A stretch of DNA of 64,000 bases from NCBI GenBank assembly GCA_028829895.1, contig CM054184.1:51915201-51979200 (forward strand), written 5' to 3'. The DNA is from Sinotaia quadrata (taxonomy: Eukaryota > Mollusca > Gastropoda > Architaenioglossa > Viviparidae). Positions 27,028-34,080 of this stretch are shown piece after piece. Under the pieces are notes generated by a model, which searched no databases, was not told the origin of the DNA, and was given only the letters and a program-made list of their open reading frames with translations. Numbering within the stretch: position 1 is the stretch's first letter; every line of letters starts with the position of its first letter. A program made the translations under genes and the position numbers.

Positions 27028-30000
27028 ACATCATCGGTTGCGAACCAAGTCCGGAATCTTACCATGATTCCGAAAGGTCCAAGGTTTTACGGATGATGAG
27101 GGCACCTATTATTATTGCTATTACATCATTATTAAACTTTTCCTTTCCCGTGTGGTCTAGCTGCGCAAATCATACTTTGTTAGTCGTGTGTTTTATAAAC
27201 AAATGCTGTCCATTTTGTTTCATCACTGATCATAAACTAAGCATGGCCTTCTAAATTGTGAGAATTTGACGCATTCCATTACTCACGACAATAAGGCATG
27301 TGGTCTTTATAGAGTTATCGTTCTTGTGATCTCTCTTCAGGATTTGGATTCCAAGCAATCTTTTTCATTCTTCTGACATTAACCACACATGGGGGCGTGG
27401 CCATGATCTTTCTGACCTTTGCCATTGGGTTTGGAGGTTTTGCGGTGTCAGGTACGATGTAACTGAATGACTAGATATTATATTGTTTTTAAAAAATACT
27501 TCTTAATGTTTGTTTGATATCTTCTTTTTTAACTTAAAACCTTTTATTTCATCTTACGTTTAATTCCAAGATCATTTTAAGATTGACAGAATGTATGCGT
27601 TATGATTAGCTAACGATTGACAGAATGTATGCGTTATGATTAGCTAACGATTGACAGAATGTCTGCGTTATGATTAGCTAACGATTGACAGAAGGTATGC
27701 GTTATGATTAGCTAACGATTGACAGAAGGTATGCGTTATGATTAGCTAACGATTGACAGAAGGTATGCGTTATGATTAGCTAACGATTGACAGAAGGTAT
27801 GCGTTATGATTAGCTAACGATTGACAGAAGGTATGCGTTATGATTAGCTAACGATTGACAGAAGGTATGCGTTATGATTAGCTAACGATTGACAGAAGGT
27901 ATGCGTTATGATTAGCTAACGATTGACAGAAGGTATGCGTTATGATTAGCTAACGATTGACAGAAGGTATGCGTTATGATTAGCTAACGATTGACAGAAG
28001 GTATGCGTTATGATTAGCTAACGATTGACAGAAGGTATGCGTTATGATTAGCTAAAGATTGACAGAAGGTATGCGTTATGATTAGCTAAAGATTGACAGA
28101 AGGTATGCGTTATGATTAGCTAAAGATTGACAGAAGGTACGCGTTATGATTAGCTAAAGTAGATGTTTCACTGACACTCTAACTGGTATTGATTGATAAA
28201 CCTGATCTTTGCACAATTTCGTGTGTAAAAAAAGGCCACTGATTTTTGCACTTTAGTGTATAAATATGCCACTGTGTCAATAAGCCGGACTTTTACAGTG
28301 TGTAAAAGTGTCACAGTTTCGATAAATCTGGTCTTTACACATTATAGTGTGTATAAGTGTCACTGTTTTGATGACGTGGTCTTTACTCGGTGTATAAAAC
28401 TGCACTGGTTTGATAACCTGATCCTTGCACATTATATAGCGTTTAAAATGGCACTGGTTTGATAAACTCATCTTAGCATATTATAGTGTGTAAAATTGCA
28501 TTGGTTTTATAACCTCATTTTAGCACATTATAGCGTTTAAAACTGCACTGATTTGATAACCTGAACTTAGCACACTATAGTGTGTAAAACTGTACTGGTT
28601 TGATAACCTAATCTTGACAACATTTTGCCAGATGAAAACACTATTGATTTGGTATGCTTAATCAAGACGTGTTATGATAAGATTTTGCCTGAAAGTGTTC
28701 AAACCTGGAACATGGCTGTTGTCTTTACAGGCTGGCAGTTAAACCACTACGACTTATCGGCACGTCATGCCTCAGTGTTGGTCGGAGTGACGTCAACGTT
28801 TGGTAACATTGCGTCCATCGCTTCTCCCCTCGTCACTGGTGTCCTGACAAAAAATATGGTGAGTCAAGAGAACATGTCCAGTCAGTATTTTTTAGATTAA
28901 AACCATAATCAAATACAAATACACACTTAAATATCCAGAATCAAAACGAAATTATTAACACCTCATTAATAATAACGTGCATGCAATTGGAAAGTATACT
29001 AATATTAGAAAGTATTATCTAGAAATGTCAAAAGACCCTTCGTCTATGTTTGACTTCATGCACACACTCACGCACACATTCATCATCATCATCATCATCA
29101 TCTATAAAACCCCATTCAAGTATGTGCACAGGTATCTGTCTTATTATGTGTAACCCATCTATTAGCTCAAACCAAATCTCGCCCTTTTGTGTACATCTGT
29201 GTGATCTTACTTTTGTAAAGAAGTATCTGACCTCATCAATGTATGTGCACGGATATCTTTCAGACCTCACACATATTTGAGTGCTCAAGCATCTATTTAG
29301 TGTTACCGATTTGTGTGCATAACTACTCATTGGATCTTGCCTCTGTACAGAAATCCTGATATTAACCAAAGATCAGATTGAAACTCATATTTTCACAGAA
29401 ATACCTGACTTCACCTATGTAGGTCTAGATACACATATACTGAAGTAAGGTCTGACTCCACACTTTGACATGTACTGAAGTGCAGACTGACTCCACACTT
29501 TTTACATGTACTGAAGTACAGACTGACTCCACACTTTGACATGTACTGAAGTGCAGACTGACTCCACGCTTTTTACATGTACTGAAGTATAGACTGACTC
29601 CACACTTTGACATGTACTGAAGTACAGACTGACTCCACACTTTGACATTAACTGAAGTACACATCTGACTCCAAACTTTGAAGTACGCACAAAAAACCCA
29701 ATGGATAAAACCTTCTAGCGTAGGTCCTGGATCAAGAAAACTTTGAAAACATTTGACTTTAATAACTACGAATTGAAATCAGTTTTATGAACCGTGGTAT
29801 GCTCATTTATTTAATTTCTTACCGAAACTATTTCCAAAGATTATTCATCTCACTTTGAGTTTTCTTAAAACGTGTTTGTGGCAGAGTAAATTTGCCTATC
29901 CCAATTTCTAAACTTAATTGTTATACACAGTGTTAAATTGTCGAAATGACCCGACCTTGGGCACTCCTTAGGATGGTATTTTTGTAAGTATCCGAGATGG

Positions 30001-31235
30001 AGTAAACTCTCGAGAATATCCGAGAAATAGCGGATGCAGTGCAAACCAGTTCCAAAAGGATGAGTAGTTTTTATTATCCAGTGGTTACGATTCATGAAAA
30101 AGTGATAGCTTCCCATCTCTTTGCGATTGAAATAAATCTCTAATACAAGAAACACTCTGGCGTTTCAATTATTAAAATAATTTCAAAATGAACGGATAAG
30201 CGAGTGCACAACATCTATAACATATAAATTTATACTGATCATTGCAAGATAAAAATGTTTTAAAGCCTTGGATGTTTGGAATTTATATTTAGTAATCACC
30301 ATTCCTTCGTCATCTCCCATCATCATCATCACCACCACTTTCTTTTCCTGTCTCTGATTCCAATTTGTCTGAACTGTCTACCATTGACAATTATGAGGAA
30401 TTTGTTGCAGTCGTTCACTGGCTGGAACGATGTGTTCTACATCACTGCAGGCATAACCGGCTTGGCGTTCCTGTCTTTCTTAGTGTTTGGGTCAGGTGAG
30501 TCACCAGTATTAAAGCATTTAAATAATTCATGCTGCTTTGAGTCGGCAAAATCAGTACTGTTAAAGAGTTTGATATTTTGCAGATCTGGGTAATAAAGTC
30601 TGATTCTGGTAAATCGATGTAACACTGCTGGATTCCGGTGAATTGAAACACTAGCACTGGATCCGGGACATATTAACGGTAGTCATCGTTCATCTTTGAC
30701 ATCAGATTATCGAGGAGGTGAATGACATGAATGACAGAAAGGTTCACGTTCGTGACACGGGAGACAATTCAAACTTTGTCTCTCCACACTTCGCTCATAC
30801 TTTAGGGATAACTCGTATCAGATGTCTGATATTATCATTACTCCTCTCAGTACTGACCAGATTAAATATTTGCCAGGTTGACCTAGTTTGACCCCCCTCC
30901 CCAACGCAGTCGGTCTTAATATATAAGCGCAAACTATTATATTAACCTCCGGATGTTTTGTTGCCCTTACAGGAGAGAAGCAGTCGTGGTCAATGCCAGT
31001 TGACGTCTCAAAGCTCGTGATCAAGCCGGACACGAAGCGGAGGACCGGTCATTCTGACCGAAGTTCCAACAGCTCTCCGGTCAGCTTCATCTACAGCAAG
31101 CTGCGCGAGGATTCGGAAGGCCAGGCGGTCGTCAGCCACGACGTGCCCAACTACGGGTCACAGCAGTCCACCTCTCATGCAGAACTGTCCGCAGACATCA
31201 CTGCCACAGGCGCTCGCGTCGCGGGTACCTCTTAA
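7354..31235 (+). CDS. SLC17-family vesicular transporter, VGLUT-like (11 exons, 5' incomplete)
   Basis: The joined exons 7354-7472, 8211-8328, 18279-18366, 19380-19466, 22657-22790, 24195-24341, 25548-25677, 27341-27451, 28731-28858, 30411-30495 and 30973-31235 total 1410 nt, exactly 470 codons with the TAA stop, and every junction keeps phase. The product is a major facilitator transporter of the SLC17 group, expected to load an organic anion such as glutamate into vesicles. VGLUT-type features, numbered in this partial protein, are: His15 in GYLHS, matching the VGLUT2 His128 position; Arg72 and Glu79 in RLFQGFSEG, matching Arg184 and Glu191; and Arg207 in HFARNW, where VGLUTs have Arg322. 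Further family motifs are LYPACYG, ERSR, the NHYDLSARHASVL segment and GSGEKQSW before an approximately 85-residue hydrophilic tail. About 110 N-terminal residues, including the first membrane helix, are missing. Family and VGLUT affinity come from remembered motifs; substrate is not proven. Confidence 0.9.
7459..7540 (+). repeat. 36-bp tandem copies of the exon I donor
   Basis: CTGCCCTCTCATTC followed by GTACG starts at 7459, where it is the real exon end, and again at 7495. A truncated third unit starts at 7531. The second copy retains the GT but has GTACGC instead of GTACGT. Confidence 0.8.
7541..8210. other. Intron I, no further feature
   Basis: AT-rich intronic DNA ending in a pyrimidine-rich acceptor (ttttctccag). 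No repeat unit or secondary gene was noticed beyond the donor copies at its start. Confidence 0.6.
8211..8328 (+). CDS. SLC17 exon II
   Basis: 118 nt between ttttctccAG and GTGAGG. It completes the split Ser codon of exon I and ends in phase 0. It encodes LFGGCILLSCVLN and the signature RLFQGFSE, which supplies the charged Arg and Glu conserved in VGLUT transporters. Confidence 0.88.
8365..8837. repeat. Intronic tandem repeat flanking the LTR insertion
   Basis: A unit of roughly 55-60 bp recurs between about 8375 and 8700, centred on GGGCTGTAATACTGATTCAT and 'gtgcaagaatataatgtg', and decays toward a poly-T run. Related sequence resumes after the retrotransposon at 17490-17720, so the element landed inside this array. 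The last five bases, GTTAT (8833-8837), are the left target-site duplication. Confidence 0.8.
9236..9245 (+). promoter_or_regulatory. LTR TATA box candidate
   Basis: GCTATATAAG followed by AGACAAAATG is the best core promoter match in the LTR. A transcript starting about 30 nt downstream would place the LTR ORF near its 5' end. The same sequence lies at 16151-16160 in the 3' LTR. Confidence 0.6.
9400..9852 (+). CDS. Unknown 150-residue ORF inside the 5' LTR
   Basis: I do not recognise this protein. It begins MSNEAKLLSIIVGK, has seven cysteines and a Thr/Ile-rich stretch (SVSTTTGTTIIIEAD), and shows no clear signal peptide or membrane helix. The ORF lies about 155 nt after the LTR TATA box and before the AATAAA, so it would sit in the repeated R region and be present at both ends of a genomic RNA. 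The identical copy at 16315-16767 is not independent evidence, because LTRs are homogenised at insertion. An uninterrupted 150-codon frame in AT-rich non-coding DNA is uncommon but may be chance. Confidence 0.4.
   Translation: MSNEAKLLSIIVGKVESSLSRKTHACDAGCMQLTTRGTNFVFPLSEFVWQSIPQIERLAPRFSYRYPDFYTQCNATTHPTGRLHPIMLNVVGVSVSTTTGTTIIIEADNSQLNFRFLPSDNLKVVPRFCRIFTCNATPQLRPVFTLKCRL
10349..10354 (+). terminator. LTR polyadenylation signal candidate
   Basis: AATAAA in CGCCAATAAAACG, about 1.1 kb after the TATA box. The equivalent site in the 3' LTR is 17264-17269, which would end the element's transcript. Other AATAAA matches in the LTR make the choice tentative. Confidence 0.45.
10572..10591 (+). 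other. Primer binding site candidate (tRNA-Trp-like)
   Basis: Two bases after the LTR, TGGTGACC is followed by CGTGAT six bases on. TGGTGACCCCGACGTGAT is the complement of a typical tRNA-Trp 3' end, as used by several Ty3/gypsy clades. The middle of the site differs, so the primer assignment is provisional. Confidence 0.5.
10592..11032 (+). other. Retroelement leader
   Basis: The 440 nt between the primer site and the gag-pol ATG contain no recognised ORF. This stretch presumably includes packaging and translation signals, none of which can be identified by eye. Confidence 0.5.
11033..15622 (+). CDS. Gag-Pol polyprotein with INT before RT
   Basis: A single 1529-residue frame without stop or shift. 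Residues about 30-220 are a Lys/Glu-rich coiled coil made of repeated RELEEKRSKEA units. A Gag core follows and a CCHC knuckle CYTCKGKGHSSQNC lies at 450-463. The protease active site LVDTGAS is at 494-500. The integrase has a zinc-binding HHCC region from His681 to the CTQC pair, then catalytic Asp751, Asp811 and Glu847 (DX59DX35E). Reverse transcriptase follows with FCVDYRQLN and FFDDILV (Asp1261, Asp1262). RNase H has RTDASDEGLGA (Asp1410), a QCDHKPL motif and a GADALSR end. Gag and Pol are not separated by a frameshift, so processing would rely on the protease. All catalytic residues checked are present, so the element could be recently active. The start ATG in AAAATGGCC has a good Kozak context. 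Confidence 0.95.
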   Translation: MAELVNIKKELMAMGREFGYEKAELKKYVDEEIAKWYVAKENEAKEARELEDKKNELEEKRQVAKDLEMQTLRELEEKRSKEAIELEDKRQLAKQLEMKDLRELEEKRSKEARELEEKRSKEAIELEDKRQLAKQLEMQTLRELEEKRAKEARDFKEKEIQDMREIELLKIQSARDLEDKRQEVEEKKLKLKARAHQEQLELAKQEVTARKKLLDGTAKQQAELNKPRTRLAFFNPEVETIDEFLTRFDSFIANFNYTDIEKKQQLGQILQGESSRAFTDLTRDPAITYADLKTGLMRTFQCTAEGFRKMFRRAIPKANDTMQAFGTRLRHYLDRWIDLTDIQKTYEGLFDLILRDQFLHIAPPAMTTYLQRNPPTNFSDMLKLADTYNDYPDPVITRSAPRPPPTNRQKYTPKLNRPMTKSEKPEPVQRTYTKSQDVRRHTRDSPPMTCYTCKGKGHSSQNCPSPRDVKVCTETGATLKTQQATVNGQRVKILVDTGASISCINAKLVRPEQYLRGSVRIRCVMGHLSTCPRATVHVTSPVFSGTVTAAVIRDMQFGFILSPGQCDAHTDGIYPVLPVTTRAQRERSKQGPPALKIVENTFPQLTPSQLSHLQQEDKSLSSMLKLARKNTITSSKYATITYFLKDGLAFRRTDFKENDTRSTTCLFTPTPLRPLILSFAHDSIMSGHQGARRTEQRIREDFFWPGLSRDVRSYVRTCTQCQQHIDRGRVSRVPLEIVPTVEEPFLKVAVDIIGPIIPAAEGGYRYILTIVDFATRYPEAVALKGITAIEVADALIDVFSRTGVPREILSDQGTQFTSAMMAETMRLLACKQLFSSPYHAQSNGAVERFNGTIKKMLIKMASEQPDQWPRFLAPLLFAYRELPQESTGYSPFQLLYGRQPRGPLKLIKETWVKGDTVTDGKDVHTYVAELRQRLTETCHLAQENIREKQPRYKRNFDRTAVERDLEPGQLVLLLRPTHNNRMQMHWRGPYRVIKRVKQNDYSIQIGYKQKTYHINMLKRYYERSDEQIQNVNVALIQLEDSNFRTDMMSAETQPNSAVTVDQVEIDSNLTVEQRDAMSKLLHRHARIFTDQPGHSDLVEHRIKLLSDKPIRLKQYPQKYESTKYIAEQVREMQKQGVIEQSISPYSSPVVLVKKKDGTLRFCVDYRQLNEITEFDAEPIPNQDELFAKLTKAHYFSKFDMCKGYWQLSVAIDDRPKTAFPTPLGLFQFCRLPFGLANAPATFARFMRKLPLESVDALNFFDDILVATGTWDQHLSSVGGLLDILERHRLTVKPSKVRAGFREIEFLGHIISDGQIGPNLDLTAAIRDMTLPTTKKQVRAVLGLVGYYRKFVPNFSTLLKPLTDLTGNKQPTKIRWTAECSTALEKVKDILTSKPVLQLPDFDKRFIVRTDASDEGLGAILLQETDDEYLPVAYASKKLLDRETRYSTIEKECLAIVWALKKFSAYLYSKPFILQCDHKPLTYLRTSMYDNARLTRWTLLLQEYSFVVEHIAGRENSGADALSRHAITAI
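15742..15751 (+). other. Polypurine tract
   Basis: AAGAAGGGGG lies directly before the 3' LTR (one base, T, then TGTCACAGG). This is the expected plus-strand primer of reverse transcription. Confidence 0.85.
15753..17484 (+). repeat. 3' LTR (1732 bp)
   Basis: Same length and boundaries as the 5' LTR, followed by the GTTAT duplication at 17485-17489. One substitution was noticed (16964). TATA-like and AATAAA sites are at 16151-16160 and 17264-17269. Confidence 0.95.
16315..16767 (+). CDS. Unknown 150-residue ORF inside the 3' LTR
   Basis: Identical translation to 9400-9852. In a full-length transcript this copy lies upstream of the 3' polyadenylation signal, after the gag-pol stop. It could also be expressed toward the SLC17 exon III side if the 3' LTR promoter is active. 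Function unknown. Confidence 0.35.
   Translation: MSNEAKLLSIIVGKVESSLSRKTHACDAGCMQLTTRGTNFVFPLSEFVWQSIPQIERLAPRFSYRYPDFYTQCNATTHPTGRLHPIMLNVVGVSVSTTTGTTIIIEADNSQLNFRFLPSDNLKVVPRFCRIFTCNATPQLRPVFTLKCRL
17485..18044. repeat. Intronic tandem arrays right of the LTR element
   Basis: From 17485 the array interrupted by the element resumes, with repeated 'aggaatg', 'ttatggttgcaataatta' and 'gactgcaata' units to about 17720. A 79-80 bp unit beginning GAATTAACTAATCAAAAG then occurs three times, starting at 17784, 17864 and 17943. Confidence 0.85.
18045..18278 (+). repeat. 73-bp tandem copies of the exon III acceptor
   Basis: AG dinucleotides preceded by pyrimidine-rich sequence and followed by G(G/A)TCTGGTTT end at 18059, 18132 and 18205. 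The real acceptor AG ends at 18278. All four are exactly 73 bp apart. Each unit carries CGTCACTGGCTGACCTTT before its AG or the next one, and the first bases after each AG resemble the start of exon III. Confidence 0.9.
18279..18366 (+). CDS. SLC17 exon III
   Basis: 88 nt from the acceptor TTTTTTGCAG to the donor GTAAAC, starting in phase 0 and leaving one base. It encodes GLLYPACYG and TPAERSRVG, the conserved loop after the fourth membrane helix of SLC17 proteins. Confidence 0.9.
18367..19379. repeat. Intron III with two tandem arrays
   Basis: An 82-bp unit starting at about 18491 and 18573 contains the inverted repeat CCGTATAAAACGGTTATACGG and occurs twice. At 19122-19342 a 41-47 bp unit (GATGTCAGTGACATTTATTT, then CTGTTACTAAGGTCC) occurs five times, some units with an extra AAGGTC. 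Nothing else is recognised. Confidence 0.85.
19380..19466 (+). CDS. SLC17 exon IV
   Basis: 87 nt from CTTTTCAG to GTTGGT. With the base from exon III it encodes GAYIGPIIGFPLAGII and MGWQYIYYVNG, a fifth/sixth helix region typical of SLC17. The alternative GT four bases later would break the frame. Confidence 0.88.
19838..19895. repeat. CCAA/CCGA microsatellite
   Basis: Run of AACC and GACC tetranucleotides in intron IV. Confidence 0.9.
20177..20530 (-). mobile_element. Dispersed LTR-like repeat, minus orientation
   Basis: On the minus strand this piece ends in GGCGTCACA (plus-strand TGTGACGCC at 20177-20185), preceded by a TTA run and the 'agattctcatcacttgtaatt' segment shared with 5.7 and 41.4 kb. 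An inverted ATTGATGGGGGCAT near 20511-20524 resembles the GTGGATGGGGGCT motif of the other copies. The distal boundary is not resolved. Confidence 0.5.
20815..22426. repeat. Intron IV remainder with two large duplications
   Basis: A unit of 119 bp starting AGTGCACATCATGAGAG is tandemly duplicated at about 20816-21054. A 128-bp unit starting ATTAATTTAGTGGTTC is duplicated from 21287 and 21415. The remaining sequence is AT-rich and shows no coding signal. Confidence 0.8.
22427..22656 (+). repeat. Upstream copies of the exon V acceptor
   Basis: The real junction CTAATCTTTAG followed by GTGGTATGGGTGTGATATTT at 22646-22676 has a close copy at about 22539-22575 with an intact AG. A weaker copy (ATGGGTGTAATTTTTGTC) lies at about 22430. 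Each is followed by 'tataagactgtaa...', where the exon instead reads TATATGGCTGTGG. Confidence 0.85.
22657..22790 (+). CDS. SLC17 exon V
   Basis: 134 nt ending in GAG before GTAGGT. It encodes GGMGVIFVFIWLWL, SQEKPSHHKMI and the acidic loop KKELDFIEEMQ between the sixth and seventh helices, as in VGLUT proteins. Confidence 0.9.
22772..22851 (+). repeat. 40-bp tandem duplication of the exon V donor
   Basis: TGACAGGATTGATTATGAG followed by GTAGGTCACAT starts at 22772, spanning the real exon end, and again at 22812. The second copy carries a fully intact GTAGGT donor. Confidence 0.9.
22852..24194. repeat. Intron V with degenerate TAATAATCATTTTG array
   Basis: From about 23080 to 23830 a very degenerate 40-65 bp unit recurs (TAATAATCATTTTGTACATC plus 'agccagt'). 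Two units near 23290-23370 are almost identical. No coding sequence other than exon VI follows. Confidence 0.7.
24195..24341 (+). CDS. SLC17 exon VI
   Basis: 147 nt (49 codons), phase 0 at both ends, between TTCATGCACAG and GTATGA. It encodes IPWFNILTSLPV and the seventh helix HFARNWVFILML. The arginine in this helix is the VGLUT-type residue. Confidence 0.9.
24342..25547. repeat. Intron VI: CT microsatellite, ATTAAA-rich array and an exon VII-like copy
   Basis: (CT)n with CCTT variants lies at about 24580-24680. A degenerate array of ACATTGAAATACATTAAAA units fills about 25150-25540. At about 25086-25115, CCAGATTGGTCTGTGCTCCG resembles the first bases of exon VII (AATGGTCTGTACTCCGC). Confidence 0.75.
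25548..25677 (+). CDS. SLC17 exon VII
   Basis: 130 nt between ATTCTAG and GTATGT. It encodes NGLYSALPHVLKTS and the loop motif GYVADYM, followed by the basic TRKILTG stretch typical of SLC17. One base hangs into exon VIII. Confidence 0.9.
25671..25835 (+). repeat. 44-bp tandem copies of the exon VII donor
   Basis: CTGGCG before the splice point occurs with G at 25677 (real), 25721, 25765 and 25809, all exactly 44 bp apart. The third and fourth copies are followed by GTATGTG, so they keep usable donors. The second reads TTATGTG. The reading frame stays open to 25955. Confidence 0.9.
25987..26525. repeat. 23-bp minisatellite, about 23 copies
   Basis: Unit TAGGATAACAAAGATAAAAC plus TGG, nearly uniform. 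Since 23 is not divisible by three and the unit lacks stops on the minus strand, all three minus frames are open and spell the same 23-residue hydrophobic repeat. These are not genes. Confidence 0.95.
26526..27340. repeat. Intron VII remainder with a LINE-tail fragment
   Basis: A decaying version of the 23-bp array persists to about 26690. At about 27000-27105 a (CAT)n run is followed by sequence matching 34787-34850 (GGAATCTTACCA, then 'gattc' and 'tccaaggtttta'). I read this as the 3' tail of the LINE family seen at 34.7-35.2 kb, minus orientation. Confidence 0.6.
27341..27451 (+). CDS. SLC17 exon VIII
   Basis: 111 nt from CTCTTCAG to GTACGA, phase 1 at both ends. It encodes GFGFQAIFFILLTLTTHGG and FLTFAIGFGGFAVSG, the ninth and tenth helix region. 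Confidence 0.9.
27573..28158. repeat. 34-bp minisatellite, about 17 copies
   Basis: Unit GATTGACAGAAGGTATGCGT plus TATGATTAGCTAAC. Early copies read 'gaatgt', most read 'gaaggt' and the last four have AAAG instead of AACG, so variants are clustered along the array. Confidence 0.95.
28180..28620. repeat. Degenerate tandem array before exon IX
   Basis: Units of about 45-60 bp built on ACTGGTTTGATAACCTGATC and 'gcacattatagtgtgtaaaa', roughly eight copies. Confidence 0.8.
28731..28858 (+). CDS. SLC17 exon IX
   Basis: 128 nt between GTCTTTACAG and GTGAGT. It encodes GWQLNHYDLSARHASVLVG and TFGNIASIASPLVTG, matching the highly conserved NH.D..PRYAS helix of SLC17 proteins, with Ala replacing the usual Pro. 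Confidence 0.9.
28859..30410. repeat. Intron IX with minisatellite and dispersed repeat
   Basis: A (CAT)n lies near 29080-29102. At about 29425-29690 a unit of about 35 bp (ACATGTACTGAAGTACAGAC plus TGACTCCACACTTTG) recurs about seven times. From about 29915 to 30110 the sequence resembles 40150-40350 and 63560-63760, the outer edge of the CARD-gene block. Confidence 0.75.
30411..30495 (+). CDS. SLC17 exon X
   Basis: 85 nt from TTTGTTGCAG to GTGAGT. It encodes SFTGWNDVFYITAGITGL and FLVFGSG, the last membrane helix. Confidence 0.9.
30973..31235 (+). CDS. SLC17 exon XI (terminal)
   Basis: 263 nt after CCCTTACAG. It finishes GSGEKQSWSMPVD, then a hydrophilic Ser/Asp/Arg-rich cytosolic tail ending VAGTS and TAA. 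The exon is more GC-rich than its surroundings, as expected for coding DNA. Confidence 0.9.
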
Positions 31236-31977
31236 CCTCTGATGTTAATAGAAATAGTTTCAGCATTCGTGACGTCATAGAATTCCATAATGCGGAGACA
31301 GTACAGGAAGACTGAGGTTGAAAACTCTCTTTACGATTGCTTTACTTTGCCGTTTGATGAACTAAGACCGGAATTGCCTTTTAAAATCTGACGTCATCAT
31401 TCTTACGCGCTCAAGTATTGAGAAATGACATCATTGTTCTTACCTGAATGGTAAGAAATGACATCATCCTTAAGAATAAGAATTCAAGTTATCATTTTGA
31501 AGACATCTAGGAGTAATCGGAAATGATGTCATCATTCTCAGGATAGCATATCAACGAGATGTATCTAAATCTACATATTTGAAAGATTTGCTTTCATAGA
31601 TTACTGGAAACGCGAGGGGTGCTTGCAGATTTGTTGACGATTATTTACGGTCAAGGACGAAATTCCTTTGTTTGCAGCTGTGATAGTAGTGTACGTGTAG
31701 TTTTCGAAGAAAGCGTGTCTTTTGTCTGACTGAAATACTTGCTGGGAAATGTTTGACGAAAACTTTATCGTCATTTCCCGTGCCTTTGTGACGACTCGCC
31801 TTACTTTGCACGGCCTTATCAATGAAAGCCAAGTTATGGAAATAATATTTTGTTAATATTTTATTGTCCTTGAATTACTGGCCTTTCTTGTGATTCTTGC
31901 TTTCTTGTGTGATGCTTGGGAGTCAGGGAATAAAGGTACTAGCTGTGAGCGAATTTTTCTCTCTGGCTTTCAACAAG
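31236..31977 (+). other. SLC17 3' flank / probable 3' UTR
   Basis: Non-coding sequence with repeated 'gacatcat' and 'gacgtcat' motifs (31270-31540). An AATAAA lies at 31929-31934. The true poly(A) site cannot be read, and repeated sequence begins at 31978. Confidence 0.5.
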
Positions 31978-31997
31978 CATTCTTGTACGTTATTTCG

Positions 31998-32039
<42 letters not shown>

Positions 32040-34080
32040 ATAAATTCATACCACCAATTTGTCTGTAGGCATCTTCATTCTGTGTATATTCATTTCTCAG
32101 TGCACTTTATAGGGTTGTGATATTTGTTTGTTGCTGTTATATCCTTTGTAGTTCTAGGACTGCTAGAGGCATATTTCGTATGATCGGTGTTCACTGATAA
32201 TATCATCTGGATGATGTTTGAGTTTGTGTATTCTCTTTCCGTATCTTCTTACTGTTGGTTGACTTTGATAGTATGAGATCATTATTTGTATCTCTGGTCC
32301 ATCTCTTCCGACATACTGTTATTATTATTAATAAGAATATTTCAGTTATATTTGATCATTCATTACATTCAACATCTAGTCAAATATTACTTCTCGTATA
32401 GAAACACTGATACAACTCTGAACAGGAAGTAACAAATGCGTCAGAAGGAGTTTTAATGGAGTGTATTTTTATTAAAGTTATTTGTTAGTGAAATCACTAC
32501 TAGTTACAAATTAATGCAAGAAAAAGAAGTTATGTTTTTGACTGTGATACTGAAATCCTTGAGAATCCGCGATAAGCTTGCCTACTGTGGGGCGTCTAGA
32601 AATACATTCAGTATAAAATGTGGTGGTTATATCGCCTATCATAGATCCAAAACCTCATAAATTCCAGGATTGTGTGGCACGGAGAAAGGGTACACTTGAA
32701 AATACCAGGTGCTCTTATCAAAATGTTTGGACGATAGGAATGTAGGCCCTACAAATGAGTGAACTCTATAAATGTAACAGATAAAAGTAATGTGTTTTAT
32801 TTTATTAACTCTGAAAGTAATTGTTGATGTTATATATATAAAAATATGAAATTTTTATGTTATAAACACAGTTCACTGTTTGAATCAGTAGGGGGTAAAA
32901 GGAGTGGGGGAGGGGAGGAGAAGGTCGTGAAATGACGTCATGCAAGACGGATATGGGTCACTAACAGTGAGGGAGTGCATAAATGGAAAATTAAATGAAT
33001 AGGTTGGACGAATGACCGTTAGATTGAAAAAGTGCAAGCCAAACGGATCAGGCAAGTCGGTTAGAGACTAGAGTATGAAGGTGAAAAAAGAGTTTAACTT
33101 TAGTTCAAAGTTTAGAGAAAGAATTACAGTGCTGTTAGTCTAGAGCTAAGGATAGGAATCGCGAATGTACTGAACCACGGGTCAGACAGATAGAGACCTA
33201 ACGCAAACATTGACCAATCGGAACAAGAAAAAGGAATTTTACATAATTGTACAATTTCTCGAAATCGTCTTTAACATTTAGTAAACTTCTGACACATGAA
33301 CTTGTTGTCCCTTTCTGACCACACACAGACCTCTTGTTAGGGTGCTTTAAAAATGAAAGTCAATGGATAGTGCTGTACCACGGTAGACGATAGTATAGTT
33401 AAATGTTTACATTCTACAAATGCTATTCTATAGTATAGTATTGTATAGTATAGTAAATTGTAATGCTTCAAAAGAATTTGTAAGATAAAGAGTCTCTCTT
33501 ATGCTTTAAGCTTGTGGAATTTTTATTTTGTTTGTATTGTAAATGCTTTGAGTTAAGGTAACGGTAAACTGAAGTCTTCATAGTTCTATAGTGCATAGTT
33601 TTATCTTGTACACTTTTGTTGATCTTTGATTCGTGATGGAAATGTAGAGGAACGTGCTAGAAAAATATTTAAATGCAGAGTTTTTTTGATGGAGAGCTAA
33701 TTTCAGATTAAAGTTAATCTCAGAGTGCAGATTACATGAACTTCGACTATTTAAGTTGGAGAAGAAATAGATCTACGAATTATATCAGTCTATAATTATA
33801 ATTACATGGTGGTAGTGAGTGGTTAAATCTGCCTAGGGGAGGAAATAGGTTTACGAATTATATCTATAATTATAATTACATGGTGGTAGTGTGTGGTTAA
33901 ATCTGCCTAGGGGAGGAAATAGGTTTACGAATTATATCTGTCTATAATTATAATTACATGCTGAGAGTGAGTGGTGAAATCGGTTGTTAAAAGACAGACA
34001 TATGACAAACTCGTTGAGTTAAGCTTGTGTCATTAAAATATACCGTTAGGAAAGCCGAATTCTACTGAATCGTAACGTTG
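31978..34080. repeat. Duplicated block A, copy 1
   Basis: Starting at GCATTCTTGTACGTTATTTC and running through a (TG)n, this matches 56563-58555 closely and 45063-46990 more weakly. Markers shared by all three include 'tttgttagtga', 'ctgaaatccttgaga', 'aatctcagagtgcagatt'. A unit of about 73 bp with TATAATTATAATTACATGGT is expanded threefold at 33755-33965 only here. No coding sequence was seen. Confidence 0.8.

Noticed and set aside
27573..28158. CRISPR-like array
   Set aside because: Head-to-tail identical units without unique spacers in an animal intron; a minisatellite.
29865..30155. 96-codon minus-strand ORF as a gene
   Set aside because: It shares NHWIIKTTHP with the frame at 63672-63923 because both lie in the same dispersed repeat; there are no domain features and the frames differ elsewhere.
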